Positions 11,855 through 24,400 of a stretch of 64,000 nucleotides of DNA are shown here, in pieces (the stretch's first letter is position 1; each line of letters begins with the position of its first letter). This DNA is from Tanypteryx hageni (lineage: Eukaryota > Arthropoda > Insecta > Odonata > Petaluridae): NCBI GenBank assembly GCA_028673005.1, contig CM054116.1:130673547-130737546 (forward strand). Direction: 5' to 3'. Made by a program: the position numbers and the translations under genes. The notes beneath the pieces are model-generated. The model was not told the DNA's origin and made no database searches. It worked only from the letters and a program-made list of their open reading frames with translations.

Positions 11855-13265
11855 AATCTTTTTCAGTGTCATTAATATTTTAATATGAATGAGGAAAAGT
11901 TCGTTTTTGTTTTCTTTAACGTGGCACCCTTGATTGGATGATGTGAACAGTTTATATAATTTTTTTGCCTTTTTCATGTTTTTTCAATATCGAATTTCAT
12001 AAATATCCGTTCGATAGAAGCCGATGACGGGGATACGCACAAACGGAAGGACGGACACACTGAAACTAATAAGGGCTCATGTTGGAGAAAAACCAACCGA
12101 AAAATGATAGTTTCTTTAAAATATTACCATTGAGAATATTTATTGCGGAAAAAAGCATTTCCATAGATGCTAGGCTTACTTTGGGATGTCACACAGAATT
12201 TTCATCGCATATTTTGGAATAAAATTATTATATGTTTTCTATTCATGAAATAGAAATGTTCCTAAACAATGCGTAAAAGTAACTTAAAAAATAAATGACT
12301 TCACTGGTGTTATATATGACAAAACAAACGTGCTTTTCCGAAATAATTAATTGTATTGTGGCAATATGGAGCGAATTTTTATTATTTTTTAAGTCATTAA
12401 GTGGTTGCCGAATCATTTTCGCTTTTGCATTATATCGTGCAGATTGGCTGCACTTTCATGTGAAACGCAGAAGTTTAAGCAGTTAGTATTAATTGACTTA
12501 ACGCCATGTAGTAATTCCAATCTGCATATTAGAAGTGAAATTAAATTATATTTAATGCTATTCTATCAATTGTTCTAGTGGAAGCGGTTTATTTATACAG
12601 CAGACACTTTAAAATATATTCCATTATTTTTTAAGCAAATTACATATTCTATGATACTTAAAAGCTAAATTCGAGAAAGAATTATCTCTCTCTTGTTCCT
12701 AAGATAATTTATTCTTTGAAACCTATGGAGCGGGTCTTTCCGCCCTGGAATGAGCAAAGCCCGCTGATCAATAAGACCAGCTCCTCTGGAGGAAATATTT
12801 AAATGAATGTTCCATAAATATGGAAGATGCTACTAAATGAATACTTTTTGAAATTCTATTAAATTTATATAACTCTTAAAAGATATATTAAAAATTCATA
12901 AAAAATCCAAAGTTCTCTATAAATTTTACCAACGAAATAACCCAACAAGTTTTCCAACAATTTCACTCAAGATTTTTCCCCATAAAATCTTATTAAAAGT
13001 ATTAAGCTAATTTCTAAAAAATAATTCCAAAAATAAATTTTCAAAATAAATTCCAAAACATTTCTAATAAAACTTTCACAAAAATTTCCAAATAAAATAA
13101 AATATGAACCACAGCATAACTTCTAGAACAATAAAAAATCATTCATCGAAAATCAACCAAAAGACAAAAACGAGACGGAATTCTATAATATTAGTAAAGG
13201 ATGTTCTGAGATATAAATTCTGATGCGATAATTCTGCCGGAACTCAAGGAAATCTAGCGGAGTTT
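11855..13265. other. AT-rich non-coding stretch with a G-poor tract
   Basis: AT-rich. From about 12800 to 13160 the plus strand is A- and C-rich and very poor in G. Near 12000-12070, a stretch with ACGGAAGGACGGACACAC resembles the ends of dispersed arthropod repeats, but no boundary is visible. No gene. Confidence 0.4.
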
Positions 13266-13740
13266 GTTTAGGAAGAAATGCTGTTATTAATTAGTTTCAC
13301 GAGGAATAAGCTGAAGAGTACGAAGCCATTCGCGGTAGGAGGGAAACAAGAAAGCAGATGGCCATTGAAAAGACATGGTATAGGAACGGCAGGTTATGCT
13401 ATGGGAGGGTCGAGGAGAGTGTTTCAAAAATACATTTATACGAAGGCATGGGGGTCGATAGAGGAGGCGTACAGACAGGATGCTGCGCTAGAGCGGAGAG
13501 ATCGAGACGGGAGCATCGGGCACGGCGGCAGCGGACGTGTTCCAACGCGCGTGACAATGGAGAGATGCCCTTGGAAGAGAAAGCTGGAAATGGACGGAGA
13601 GAAAGGGAGGAGGATCGGAGACGGGCGAGTGAGAATAATGGCGCTGCGACAGAGATGCAATAATTCGGAAATTTTAAATTTGTGCACCTTTCGTCAATTG
13701 GCGCAGTTAAATTCGGTCATTGCTACGTGAATACCTTTTC
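13266..13740. other. GC-richer segment with open frames of no known family
   Basis: Frames of 150 and 101 codons overlap on the plus strand, with an 83-codon frame opposite. The products are arginine/glycine/glutamate rich and match no family I know. The local G+C rise explains the open frames, so I do not call a gene. Confidence 0.35.
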
Positions 13741-15779
13741 CTATGCGATGAGGTTACCGTTTGGACTTTGTCTCTCGGAGAGTCCCTTCTTCCCTCCTTA
13801 AAAAACCTCAAAGCTAGTCTTATTCTCTCCTCCGTAATCCCATCTCATCACATCTACATTATACCCTGCAAGTCACCTTGATGGAGGGTGGCAAGGGAGG
13901 AAATGGATCAGACATCTCCCAAGAAATTCCCATTTATCGTTTTCCTATTGTAGTAATCCCAAACCGTCCTGGAGACAACAAATATTGCGAATCTTATTCT
14001 CATTATCGTTCCTTCCGAAATATGAACGATAGGATTTCTGATAAGATTTGCGACCTCGTTCGCTAGCTTCCACGACATACTTTTCCATCAGCTTAAGGCT
14101 AGCCTGTAATTTGCGACCATCTAACGATGCCCATTTCAAACCTTCTATCAGCGGCGTAACGCTTGGTTTTTTAATCATAATTTCTTTTTACTTGCTCTGC
14201 GCTGCACTTTTTCTGTCCTTTATTAGACCCTTCTCGTATGGATCCCATACAGCTGATGCTTATTATACCTGCGGCCTTACCAAAGATAAATAACATGATT
14301 CTCTCACAATTTTGGTGCTATTCAGGAATATCCTACCTACAAATGCCAACATGATACGGTTAACGAGAGTGCCCCACGAATATCACGACTCTAAGGTTGT
14401 ATCTGAAATAGGGATATCTAATCCGTCGAATTCATAGTTCAAGTCTGCCAAATTATCTTTAATTTTCCAAAAGTTGACGAAGCAGCTTATCTTCTTGTTT
14501 ATTTCCAGCTGCATTTCTTGTATAACGTGGAAATAGCTTCCGTCCATTCCCTCCTCTTACTTATTAAGATTCTGTTTTCTATCTTGATCGAGGCCAATGC
14601 ATGTTTTCCATAATTGAGGTGGCTGTAATGACATATAATAGCATGCAATACTACTATAATATTAATCACATCTTAAAACACTAATAAGGGAACGGAAGTA
14701 ATTTAAAAAATATAAATGGCATTTATGTTACCCTTAGAAGAACAAAAAGCCTGCGTTTTGACCATGTGACGCAGTCACAATTTATGTAAAGCAAGCACGA
14801 ATAGTTGTTTACTGTTTAAAAAATGAGGCAAATGGTGATAGTTTAATGATTGAAGCAGTCAAGTAGTTATTAACTGTTGTTGATGATATATTAACCTTAC
14901 GTAAACGTAGGACTATATTTTTTGTTTTTTGTTTTATAAGTTTTTGCTTCCTCCTGCCTAGCTGTTACTGTTTTGGATAAATAAATAAATCTGAGACAGC
15001 AATAGCCTATTTTTTACATAAGGAATTAATTGACTATCAAAAGCACTTTTACGATTCACAATGTGTTTTAAAAATTGGGATGGCTATTGTATCTCTCTTA
15101 TTAACGGCTGATAAATAATATTTTTAAATGGACTTGAAGCGAAAGGTTTGCAGTTGATTTAGATATAATTATGACATCATTAGCATTCTAAAGCGAATAG
15201 TTTGCTTTCAGGAAAATAGTTTCAAACTGTTCGTTATAATTAATCAGATTTAACTGTTGTTGTTGCTCTGCCAATAACGATGTCTGCAGAAATGCATTGT
15301 AACAAGTTCTTAATAAATCATTTATGCATCGGAATTAAACTCTACGCAGTTTTGCTTTTTTTGGCTGTATTATATTACAAACGTATTTGTCGATAGGGGT
15401 TACATATATACAAAGATAATCCGTCCATTTGATCAACCTCGGACCATTTTGTCAGCTAAATCGGGTTTAACAATGCAAAAAAATGTGCATAGGATCTCTC
15501 CCTATATTAAGTTACAGTGCGTCGTTGAGACTCGGATACGTAGCGGAAAACATGTCGTCTAGGTTCATGAAAAACATGACGCTATTTAGTGTAGATACGC
15601 GAAATATTCCGGGGGAATTTATTCGGCGAAAAATACGAAACGCTTTTGTGGACATGCATAAAAATTCGTGTTCGACACAGAAGCGAGGCCCAGGCGACAC
15701 AGAAGCGAGGCCCAGACAACACGGAAGGAAAGCCGTGTTCCTTCAAATGCGGATGAAATCTCGAGGTACTGACTGCGGG
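13741..15779. other. AT-rich non-coding stretch
   Basis: Mostly AT-rich. It contains a near-palindrome around CCTTACGTAAACGTAGG (14894-14910). At its end is a 22-bp tandem pair (15673-15694 and 15695-15716) with the shared core CGACACAGAAGCGAGGCCCA. No domain-bearing frame. Confidence 0.45.
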
Positions 15780-16310
15780 AAATGAAGTACCTCCTGCGGG
15801 GCGAGCAAGCGAGGATGGCGTCGCCAGATATTACGAGGGCAAATAGGGCGATAGAGGGGAATAGGAGGAGAGGGGGATGGAGAGGGAGACAGGCAGGTGA
15901 GGATGGAGGGGAGGGCTGCAAAGGGAGAGAGGGAGTTGCGAATCATACCTCGCCCTCTCTCACGCACGCGGGGCTCCGTATGTACGAACTGCCGCCTCGC
16001 TTCCACGCCCTCCGCGCCTCGCCTCTCCGCCTTCTTTCCCCCGCCATAGCACACGAGATTGCGACGCCCCCCGGGGTCCCTTCCGAAAACCCGAAAAAAG
16101 AACCTTTTCTCTAGGTGCACTCCTTCTGCCAAGACCGACCTCATCTCAGGCGCCCTTCTTTAAAAATCCGACTTCCCGTCGAGGAATAGGAATCTCTCGT
16201 CTCTCTCGCCTCCCTCCGCCTCCCACTCTCTCTTCCCTTACTTCTGCAATTCCACATTCCCCTACGGCGTTTGCTTTTTTTCGCAGTGCTTAAAGGGTTT
16301 CGCTCTCTTC
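15780..16310. other. CpG-containing GC island
   Basis: G+C-rich sequence, purine-rich to about 15940 and pyrimidine-rich after. Overlapping frames on both strands (15743-16144 minus, 15782-16114 plus) look compositional. No family is recognised. Confidence 0.45.
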
Positions 16311-16321
16311 CTGGTTAAAGG

Positions 16322-16440
16322 TTATGTGAAGTATCTGTTGGCTGACACTGAGGTCGCGGGTTCGAGCACTGCCGCGGGCAAGGATGACTTAGTCATTAAT
16401 GTTTACGGTATAAAAAGTTTTGATCTCCCCATAAACAAAT
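16322..16440 (+). mobile_element. tRNA-derived SINE fragment, copy 2
   Basis: The segment AGTATCTGTTGGCTGACAC, then GAGGTCGCGGGTTCGAGCAC, keeps a B box (GGTTCGAGCAC, one change from consensus) and the downstream GCCGCGGGCAAGGATG that follows the head in related copies. The A-box side is damaged. A related but better preserved copy lies 240 bp downstream in the opposite orientation. Confidence 0.5.
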
Positions 16441-16686
16441 ACGGTTCACACCCATTTTCTCTCTTTCGCTTCCCGTCTTCCATCCGCCGATGAGAGCTTT
16501 ATTCCGGCAATCGGACAACGGGAGAACACAATTCGAGGTTCGGAGAGCACGGTCTTCCTCGCTCCTATTCCCCTTTTCCTTCCATCTACTTTTCCCTCCT
16601 CTCGCATTCTTACTTCCCTCATATCAACCGATTTCTAATGCCTAAATAAAGCTGATCCAACTGTCGTTTTACTCCTCTTGTCACTC

Positions 16687-16850
16687 ATTCATTTATTCAT
16701 TAATATTTCACATTTAGCACACATTTTATAGTGAAATCTAAAACTCATCAAACAAAAAACACAAACATCCATGTCCTAGGCGGGGTTCGAACCCGCGACT
16801 TAAGTATCCGTCGGCAGATACTCTAACCACCCGTCTATCAAGGTCAGCAT
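16687..16850 (-). mobile_element. tRNA-derived SINE, copy 3
   Basis: Read on the minus strand, the head starts near 16850 with GACCTTGATAGACGGGTGG and GTTAGAGTATCTGCC (A-box region), then the B box GGTTCGAACCC and CGCCTAGGACATGG. A body of about 70 bp follows and ends in a TTAATGAATAAATGAATGAG tail at 16687. The head resembles copies 1 and 4 at its 3' side (TCGCGGGTTCGAA, AGGACATG) but differs in the D-arm side, so it may be a sister subfamily sharing its AGTATCTG segment with copy 2. Confidence 0.65.
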
Positions 16851-17700
16851 TCCCAGTACCTTCTCATTTTCTTTGTTTTCGCCAAAGCTTTCTTTCTCAA
16901 TCCGGAATTTTTCTTCCGTGCCTTAACTTCGTTCTCTTTACTTCCTTCGCTCCCGACTAATTTCTCGCCAACAACCGCTTGCCTGTGTTATGCGACAACT
17001 CCACTAGCGCGATTTCATTTCCAGCTCTCTCTTAGCACCGCCTCACCGTGCGGTGTATCCTTCGAATTCTCTCAATCCGCCCCTTTTCCATTTCCCTCTC
17101 CTCAACCCTCCTCCGTCGCCTCCAACCATTCGAACTTCGTTCTCATCGCTTGGCGTGCCTTCGCACTCTCCTCGGAATCCGGTTCTCACCAATATGGCCT
17201 CGTATTCATCCCCCGCTCTCCCCGTCCCCTCTCCTCTCTCATCCCTCGCCGTCTCTTTATCTCCATCTCGCATCCACTCTCTTTGTCTCCTCTTATTCTT
17301 AATCTCGGGCTTCTCTTTATTCTCTTGATCCCATCTCCTTAACAACTCTCGCTATTTGCACTCTTTATCCGTTACAAACACACACACACACACACACACA
17401 CTCCGTAGTATTCTCCTCCAATTCCCACTACGCAGTATATATGATAATTTCTGCTTTGACGCTATTTATCGGCGTACCTTCTTTTCCCTTCGAACCCTCT
17501 TTAACCTCTTCTCTCCTCCTTCCCCCATCTCCTCTGCCACCCTCCTTTCCCTTCCCTCTCTCTGTCTCTCCTCTCGTCCTCTTTCCTCTTTCATCGTTCC
17601 CTCGCGAGGGTCTGATCGCACTCCTATGATTCACCCCATCTTGACTCCCCTATCCTATGCCCCTTACTCTTCACATGGCTTAATGGACTTCATTTAGCTT
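16851..17700. other. CT-rich island with (CA)n microsatellite
   Basis: Pyrimidine-rich on the plus strand between 17040 and 17640. A pure (CA)11 run lies at 17379-17400. Frames on both strands are leucine/serine/proline or arginine/glutamate strings without domains. Confidence 0.5.
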
Positions 17701-19430
17701 TATATAACATCCAACAAGCTGCTTGTTCCATAACAAATAAAGGTCGTGGAATTCGGATAAATGTCTTTTTACAAATCCTAATGAGAGCTTGAGTATCCCT
17801 ATCAGAATCGTTTTTACCCTACTTATCTTGGCGCGGCCCGTCCTTATGAAACAAGATACACGCCTAATGACATTCCTCTCCCGCTTCGCTCGAAAATAAT
17901 AGGTACAAATGCGTAACCTTGCTTCATCATTTCTCACAGCCTCCATTCGGAAAATATTCGTTTTACAAGAACGATCGTTAAACAGTGAAAATATGGGCCT
18001 CATCCCTTGATTGGCTCCTTTGAATCACTTCTACTGCTGGAATTTCATTGCATTAGGTTCTTTTATGCTCAGAATCACAGGATAAAATCTCTCGCTTTTT
18101 TTCTTGCTTCCTTTCTGGTTAAAACGGAGACTTCCGGATGCATGCGCACACTCATTGCCATCTAAAGTCTCTAACAGGAGCGCACAACCTTTTCCATGGA
18201 TCAAGCAACCGAGCTCTTGGAATATATTTAATTTGTGGAAATGGGAATGAGCGGCTCATCAAGAAAATAACACTTATTATGTACATATTTAGCTTAGCAC
18301 TATCCAGTTATTTATAGGAGTGGAATACTGACAATAAGATTTTCATTATATTGCTAAGTCGAAGATGTATTCACGGACTATTCGTTTGGATATTTGAAAA
18401 AATCTTTCTTAATAAGTATAAAAATAAAAATTTCAAAAAGATAATTAGGAGAAAGCGTAATACGGATAAAAAATTTCAAAATGTTAAAATAGTTGAACAC
18501 ATTCCTAAAAATTGGCAACTTCAGTATAGTCTGTTTCACTTTTATAAAAGATATATTAAAAATTTTAGAAAAGAATTAGGGTAATCTATAAAACATTTTA
18601 TACACAAGTACGAAAAAGAAAAATATTTAAAATACATTTTCATATTATGCAAAATTGTTTCGATAACTCTTCTTTGATATAAATTATGTTTTAAAATGAA
18701 TGTGAACAAACTTGGAAATTAAAGAAAGAATTACGGAGCTCCGAGTATGCTAAAATAAAATTCATAAACCCTCTATAACCTAAAACTGTTGAGAAAGCCA
18801 GATGCACATTTCGGCTACAAAGCAGTATTCACTAGATGTAAATACTAGAATATATCGAGAATATTTGGGAAAATTGCTATATCCTTGGGATAAAATATTT
18901 TTGATTAATTACCTATTATTTTCTTAAAGAAGGATTGTTTAATTTAAAGGAACAATTAAAAAGGTTTCGACAATAGGTTTAATATTTATATGTAGAAATT
19001 ATTTTAAATTTAGAAGATAATTTTAAAATACTGTAAATTACTGTAATAGTGAAAATTTTTGTTTGAACAATATCTTTCGAAATAGGAGACGCGTGTCATA
19101 TACGATTGCATATTAAAACATATTATCTATTTTAATAATATATTCACTATCGCGTTGAAAAGGCGGCGGAAACTATGACACGAATAATATAAAAGCGAAT
19201 ATATAACGAAGGAAAATAATTCAAAACACTATACTGCGAAACTGATCTCATTAAACGAAAAATGTAATAATAATTTTTCCATTCGCCCTTACTCAAAATA
19301 CCAGATGCGTGTCTTAACGGAGGAATGTGGTTTTCGAACACATACGGTGCACCATCTCATTCATTGACATTTAACCGATAGAGGTTTTAAAGGCATTTGA
19401 AATTTTCATTTATACTTTTTGCATTCCACT
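17701..19430. other. AT-rich non-coding stretch
   Basis: A 107-codon minus-strand frame at 17680-18003 is basic and matches no family I know. The remainder is AT-rich. A decayed copy of the hammerhead-like repeat lies at 18786-18835. Confidence 0.45.
18786..18835 (-). repeat. Decayed copy of the hammerhead-like repeat
   Basis: On the minus strand the order GTGAATACTGCTTTGTAGCC, GAAATGTGCATCTGG aligns with the copy at 21789-21845. The CUGANGA box has mutated (GUGAAUA here) while GAAA and the following short inverted motif are kept. It is evidence that the motif is dispersed; this copy should not fold into an active core. Confidence 0.45.
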
Positions 19431-19690
19431 CCGTTTCTTCTCCGCCATTTCACCTCTTAGCCTCCCCCTCTCCTTCGTAAGCCCTCCCATTCGTTCTCTT
19501 TATGCCCTCTGGCCACCTTTCGAGTTCCTGCCTCTCTTACTCTCGCAAACGTTGTCCCCGTGCCAAGGACAGGCCTCCTTCCCACCTTGAGGTCTTGTTT
19601 TTCTCATTTCTCTCATTCTCCTCCCTCCCTCCTCCCCATTCCCTCCTCTCTCTCTCTCTCTCTCTCTCTCTCCCAACTTCATTCCTTTTA
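19431..19690. other. CT-rich island ending in (TC)n microsatellite
   Basis: Pyrimidine-rich with a pure TC run at 19646-19672. Open frames are compositional. Confidence 0.6.
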
Positions 19691-20165
19691 AGGAGAGCAG
19701 TATTCATCCAAAAATATAAATTGTTAAATTGTTTGAAGGGATTCCTTTAAGCTTCCGGTAGATGAGCTACTATATCTGGATTATGAGGAACAACATCTGT
19801 GATGTGAAAATAACAATATATTCCCAGAGTACATAGTAATCAATTTCCCATTTTAGCTGCCCATATCCATATAAGATGTTCGAAAATGAATATAATGCTT
19901 CTAAAATGGTTACTGCCTTTATCCAATATATGAACAATCATGAGCAAGCTTCTCACATGCATAAATGTCAATACTTTTTAAAATCGGAAGCACTGGAGAG
20001 TAATAGGATATCCCCCGTACACGAGTATTAGTCGGAGAGATAAGAAGAAAATGAAGATGGCGAGGGAAAAATGAGAATCTAGCGCGTGATGCTTTCCTAA
20101 CATTTTCATTTCCAGCTTAGGAGAGGGCGCGCTTTTATCCATCAGATTTCCAATACTTCCTCCTT
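19691..20165. other. AT-rich non-coding stretch
   Basis: I see no feature here beyond a short unrecognised minus-strand frame (19978-20169). Confidence 0.45.
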
Positions 20166-21400
20166 CCACTTTCTCTCACCTCCAATATAGGCGCTCGCTC
20201 CACTCTCCTTATCACCTCCCCATACCAATCCATTTCCTCTATACCTCAAAACATTCCACTCTGATTGCTGAGGTAGGGGACTTCTCCCTCCCACCTTCCT
20301 CCTTCGGCTACACGTACTCCATCCACTGCCTCCTCATCCACCCAGTCTCCGTCCCCTTCAGCCTCTGTCCCTTTCAGCCTCCGGCCTTTCAAGCAGTCTG
20401 CCCTCTCGTTCTCCACAATCGCCGTAGAGCCTCCTAAAACTAGTGTGATATCGTGCCTTACGTTCTCTATAAATTCGGATTTTCTTCATATACTAAGTGA
20501 AATGACGTCACATGGGATAATTTGATTACAAGTTCACTAAACGCGAATGAGACGAATGCCTTTAAACTACGGGAGGTTTTGATTGATTTCCTTTTGACAA
20601 CATACCCGAAATTCTGCCCGGTGGAAAACAATCTTTCATTTATATTTGTAACAAACAGACGGATATTTTTCATTATTCCTCCCGCATAACGGGACAGTGA
20701 GTGTGTGGGGGAGGAAAAGAGGAGAGGGTGGAGAGGTGCGTAAAAAAGAGGATAGCGTTTAGGAAGAGGTAGGGAGAGGGAAAGTCCTGGAGAGCGGGTA
20801 AGAGGAAGGAAGCCATGTTTATGATGTGAGAGATTGATAGCACCCACTCTGCTTTCACTTCCATCCCGACTGTGGATGGGAGCGGTATGGGGCGAAATGA
20901 CGGGGGGCGGAGCAAGGGGGGCTGAAAGAGGGCGAAATTCGAATAGTGGGAGGGGAAAGGTAGAGGAATCGGGGGAGAGAGAGAGAGAGAGAGATGAATA
21001 CGTTATACAACATTGGAAATTACGCATCACTCCTCTCTCATCGCCCCTTCATTTTCCCTGCCGCGACCTCCGCCTGTTCCGAGCCTTCCTCTTTCTCACT
21101 CCACTTCTCTCCATTTAGCGGCAATCTCTCACACCCCTCCCTCCCCCACAGCTCTCTCTCTCCCCTTCGTTCTCACCCTTCTCCGATCCTCCATTGCTCC
21201 CTCTGTCCTACTCACACTCTTTGAACCCATTGGCAGTAAAAGTGTTGCAGATGTGAGAGCGCAGAGTAATGCGCCAAACTTTTAAGCGTGTTTGTCAAAT
21301 CCTATGAATTTATGCCTTTATTTGTTTCCGCAGGAGAGAGAGAGAGGGAGAGTGTGTGTGCGTGGGAGGGAGAAAGAGAGAGAGCGATAGAGAGTAGAAA
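20166..21400. other. Alternating CT-rich and GA-rich islands with (GA)n runs
   Basis: CT-rich 20166-20420, GA-rich 20690-20995, CT-rich 21020-21230, GA-rich 21330-21400. A GA run lies at 20975-20993 and another near 21332-21345. G runs around 20898-20922 could form a quadruplex. The 187-codon minus-strand frame at 20467-21030 is serine/proline/leucine low complexity and is not accepted as a gene. Confidence 0.5.
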
Positions 21401-24400
21401 AGAGCGTTTTTGACGGCTATTTTATTCGCGAGAGTCAAGAGAAATACGATTTAGGTCATTTTCCGTAAATTACGGCGTAGTCATGACTTAGATATTTCGA
21501 GTTTTTCATGTTTTTTTCTCCGTGAATGAGATTTACTTTTCTTAATTTTTTTTCTCCGCCGGCTTTAATTTAATTTCAAGAAAAACATGGACATGTAACA
21601 TGGCTATCCTAATTTATAGAGAAGAGATTATCAAGTTCAAAATTGCACCAACATTGCCGATATATCAGTCTACGAAGTCAGTGTTAATAAAACTCTCCAT
21701 CTATATTTGTCTCGTGACTTTTTAAATATTCAAGAACAAGCAATTTAAAAAATTTATTTACCTTAGTCATCTCCAATAGCCACAACAAGGTTAAAAAACC
21801 ATATGCGCATTTCGGGTACAAAGAAGCCGTCTTCAGTGGTAATCCACCGATAATAAATTCTAAAAGAACCTAAAAGCTATTGGAAGTACCTAAGGCAAGT
21901 ACATTTTCTAAATTGCTTGTTCTTAATTTTTTTTCAGCAATAAGACAATTTGGTTGGTCTTTTTAAATAGGTTAATTTTTCAAGGATACGTGTTCTATCA
22001 TGAAAAATTGCTGTTTTAAGGGTTTGATTATTAATTTTATTTTAATATTCTTTAATTCTGCTCTATATTTAGATCCAGATACTTTCATTGCCCTGCAAAT
22101 TGGAATGAAGTGGTTGTAAAGTAACAGTTATACATTCAAGCTCTTCCAGGAAGCAGTTCAAAAAGTGAGTAAACATGAAACATATCAAGACGGGATTGGA
22201 TTACGGGAACACAATGCCTGAAAGCAAAAAAGTTGGAGACTGAACTAGTATTAATAATTTTGCTATATTCATAAGTGGAATAAGCAATGGAAGTCAGTAT
22301 TTAGTAAAAAGAAGGTGCGTCAAAGAGAAACATACGGGAATGCAGGGAATCGCCTTACGGGTAGTTTTTTAATGAGTAAAAACAACCACAGAGCTACAGG
22401 AAGCTTTGACCTGAGTGAGAAAATAGTGAAGTAAATTACAAAGATTGAATAAAGACTCAGAAAGAGGGATGAAATTCGAATTTAGCAGCTACTATAAGAC
22501 CTTACAAGGAGAAAAGTGCAGCATAAAAAGTAGTCAACATATTCTAAACAGTGACATAGATAGTCCTTCATCATAAAATTTTCATAAAGAGAAAAAAATT
22601 TCAATAATCAAATACAACGATGAATAAAAGTAAATAAACAAATAAATGAGAATAGTGTATTATTTTCGTTATAGTTAATACGAATAGCATGATTAACCAC
22701 CACCGCCATTGAAAGCCACCAGGCCAAGCAGTGGAAAATTTCTCACTGAAAAGAGGAAACTACAGCAGTCGCTTAAGTAAATATTCAATTTCATCAAGAG
22801 ACGGTATTTTTTATAGTAAATAACGTTTTAAAAAATTTACTAACTATTTGATTGACTTAAAAAATATATAATAACAAATTTAACTTTCTATTATTTGGAC
22901 AAATAAAAGTTTATGTAGACTTAAGGGAGTTTAGAAATTAAAAGGGTTATGGTATGGTGGTTATTTTACGGCTATGCATATATATGAATTTTTTTAGAGT
23001 ATTAAGTTACTTTATGTTACCATCTTGATTATTGATGCACGCCTTAAATTCCACCTCTATTTTATTTAAAGAGTTGCACGTGCTCTGAATAACATTTTTT
23101 GTTTTTCCTGGCTTTGAAGTTTATTTTCTCGTTTAAAGCGTTTTTGTAGCCGTTGGAGTATGTTTGGAAGCCTTTCAACGTTCTTATACCTAAAAGGGAT
23201 TTGGAAATTCTAAGAATAATTTTGCAGTCGTCTCTAATTATCTTTTTTCATGGAGTTATACAAATATTTCTAGAGATCCATTGGGCATGTAAGGAATTTT
23301 AAGGAGGTTGATTAAGTTTTTCTGTTGCGGTGAGAGCTTTGAACGACTCCCTTGCTGCCGTTTTAATGCCGATAAAATTAACAGTCATTTAAATTTAAAA
23401 AATTATAATGTTGACGTGATAAAGATTTTAAATTTCGCAAACTTCATCCCATTTCCGAAAAAAAATTTGGTGTCACATATTGTTATGAAAAGGCTCATAT
23501 TTACACAATTAGATTGACAAATCACGTCGTGCAGATAAAAAATAATTGTTGAAAAATTAACTAAGCCACGGAGATATTTAATTAATAAATTATGTTAATT
23601 TTATGTGACAGCTAGCTTTTACAGCATTTATTTATTCTCCCAAATTCTTTGTTCCACTGGAATTCAAAATCGAACCTTTTCTTCTTTCAATATTTTATCA
23701 AAACATTTCCATGAGGTAAAAAATGGACACACATGCCTCGACATACATAGCGAAGCACCACTTAACTGAGCCTATAATACCTGTTCACTTCATGAAGTTC
23801 ATGAATACGAATTACGCCTTCATATTTATTTTGACTCGGTATATTTCCCGGCAATTTTAACTGGCCAACTCTTTCCACTCAACCTTCGACTGACTCTGTT
23901 TCTCTTCTCGCCGCGAGGTTTGTATGCAGATGCGGATCGGACCAAATGTTTACCCCACACCGTGCCCCTTTCGAGAGTGTACATTCAAGCGGAATCCATG
24001 CAGCCAGCCCCAGGGTGTCTTTTTCTGATTGGTGATCATTGCGGCTGTGTTCCGGCAGCTATTTTCATTAAACCCATAACAGTGGTGGAAATATTGAGAA
24101 CTTACTCAACAAAAACGAGAATGCAAACTTTGCTTTCCATATGGCTGAAGTTTTAAATTGCCTTTCCCAGCAAATATGATACTGGAAAACTGCTCCATTA
24201 GCCGTAATCTTTCATTGAATATAACTTTCATATTACGCAAAAATTTTCAAATATCTGTTTGGGACATCATAATAAAATACAGAACTTCATGTTGCTCTTT
24301 GAGAATATAACATTTCTCCTATGTCTAAACACACCTATTCTTGGTAAGGCTATTAAAGAGTTTTCGGAAGAAGACCGATTGACTTGTAGAGGGTTTTATT

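Noticed and set aside
12800..13160. Nuclear copy of mitochondrial DNA
   Set aside because: The G-poor, A/C-rich composition suggested it, but no conserved mitochondrial rRNA or protein motif is present.
13278..13730. 150-codon plus-strand open frame
   Set aside because: Arginine/glycine-rich, with an overlapping second frame and an antisense frame. No family resemblance.
17680..18003. 107-codon basic minus-strand open frame
   Set aside because: Looked briefly like a reverse-transcriptase fragment, but no RT, endonuclease or zinc-finger motif can be pointed to.
20467..21030. 187-codon minus-strand open frame
   Set aside because: Low complexity over alternating GA/CT islands, with other open frames on both strands across the same bases.
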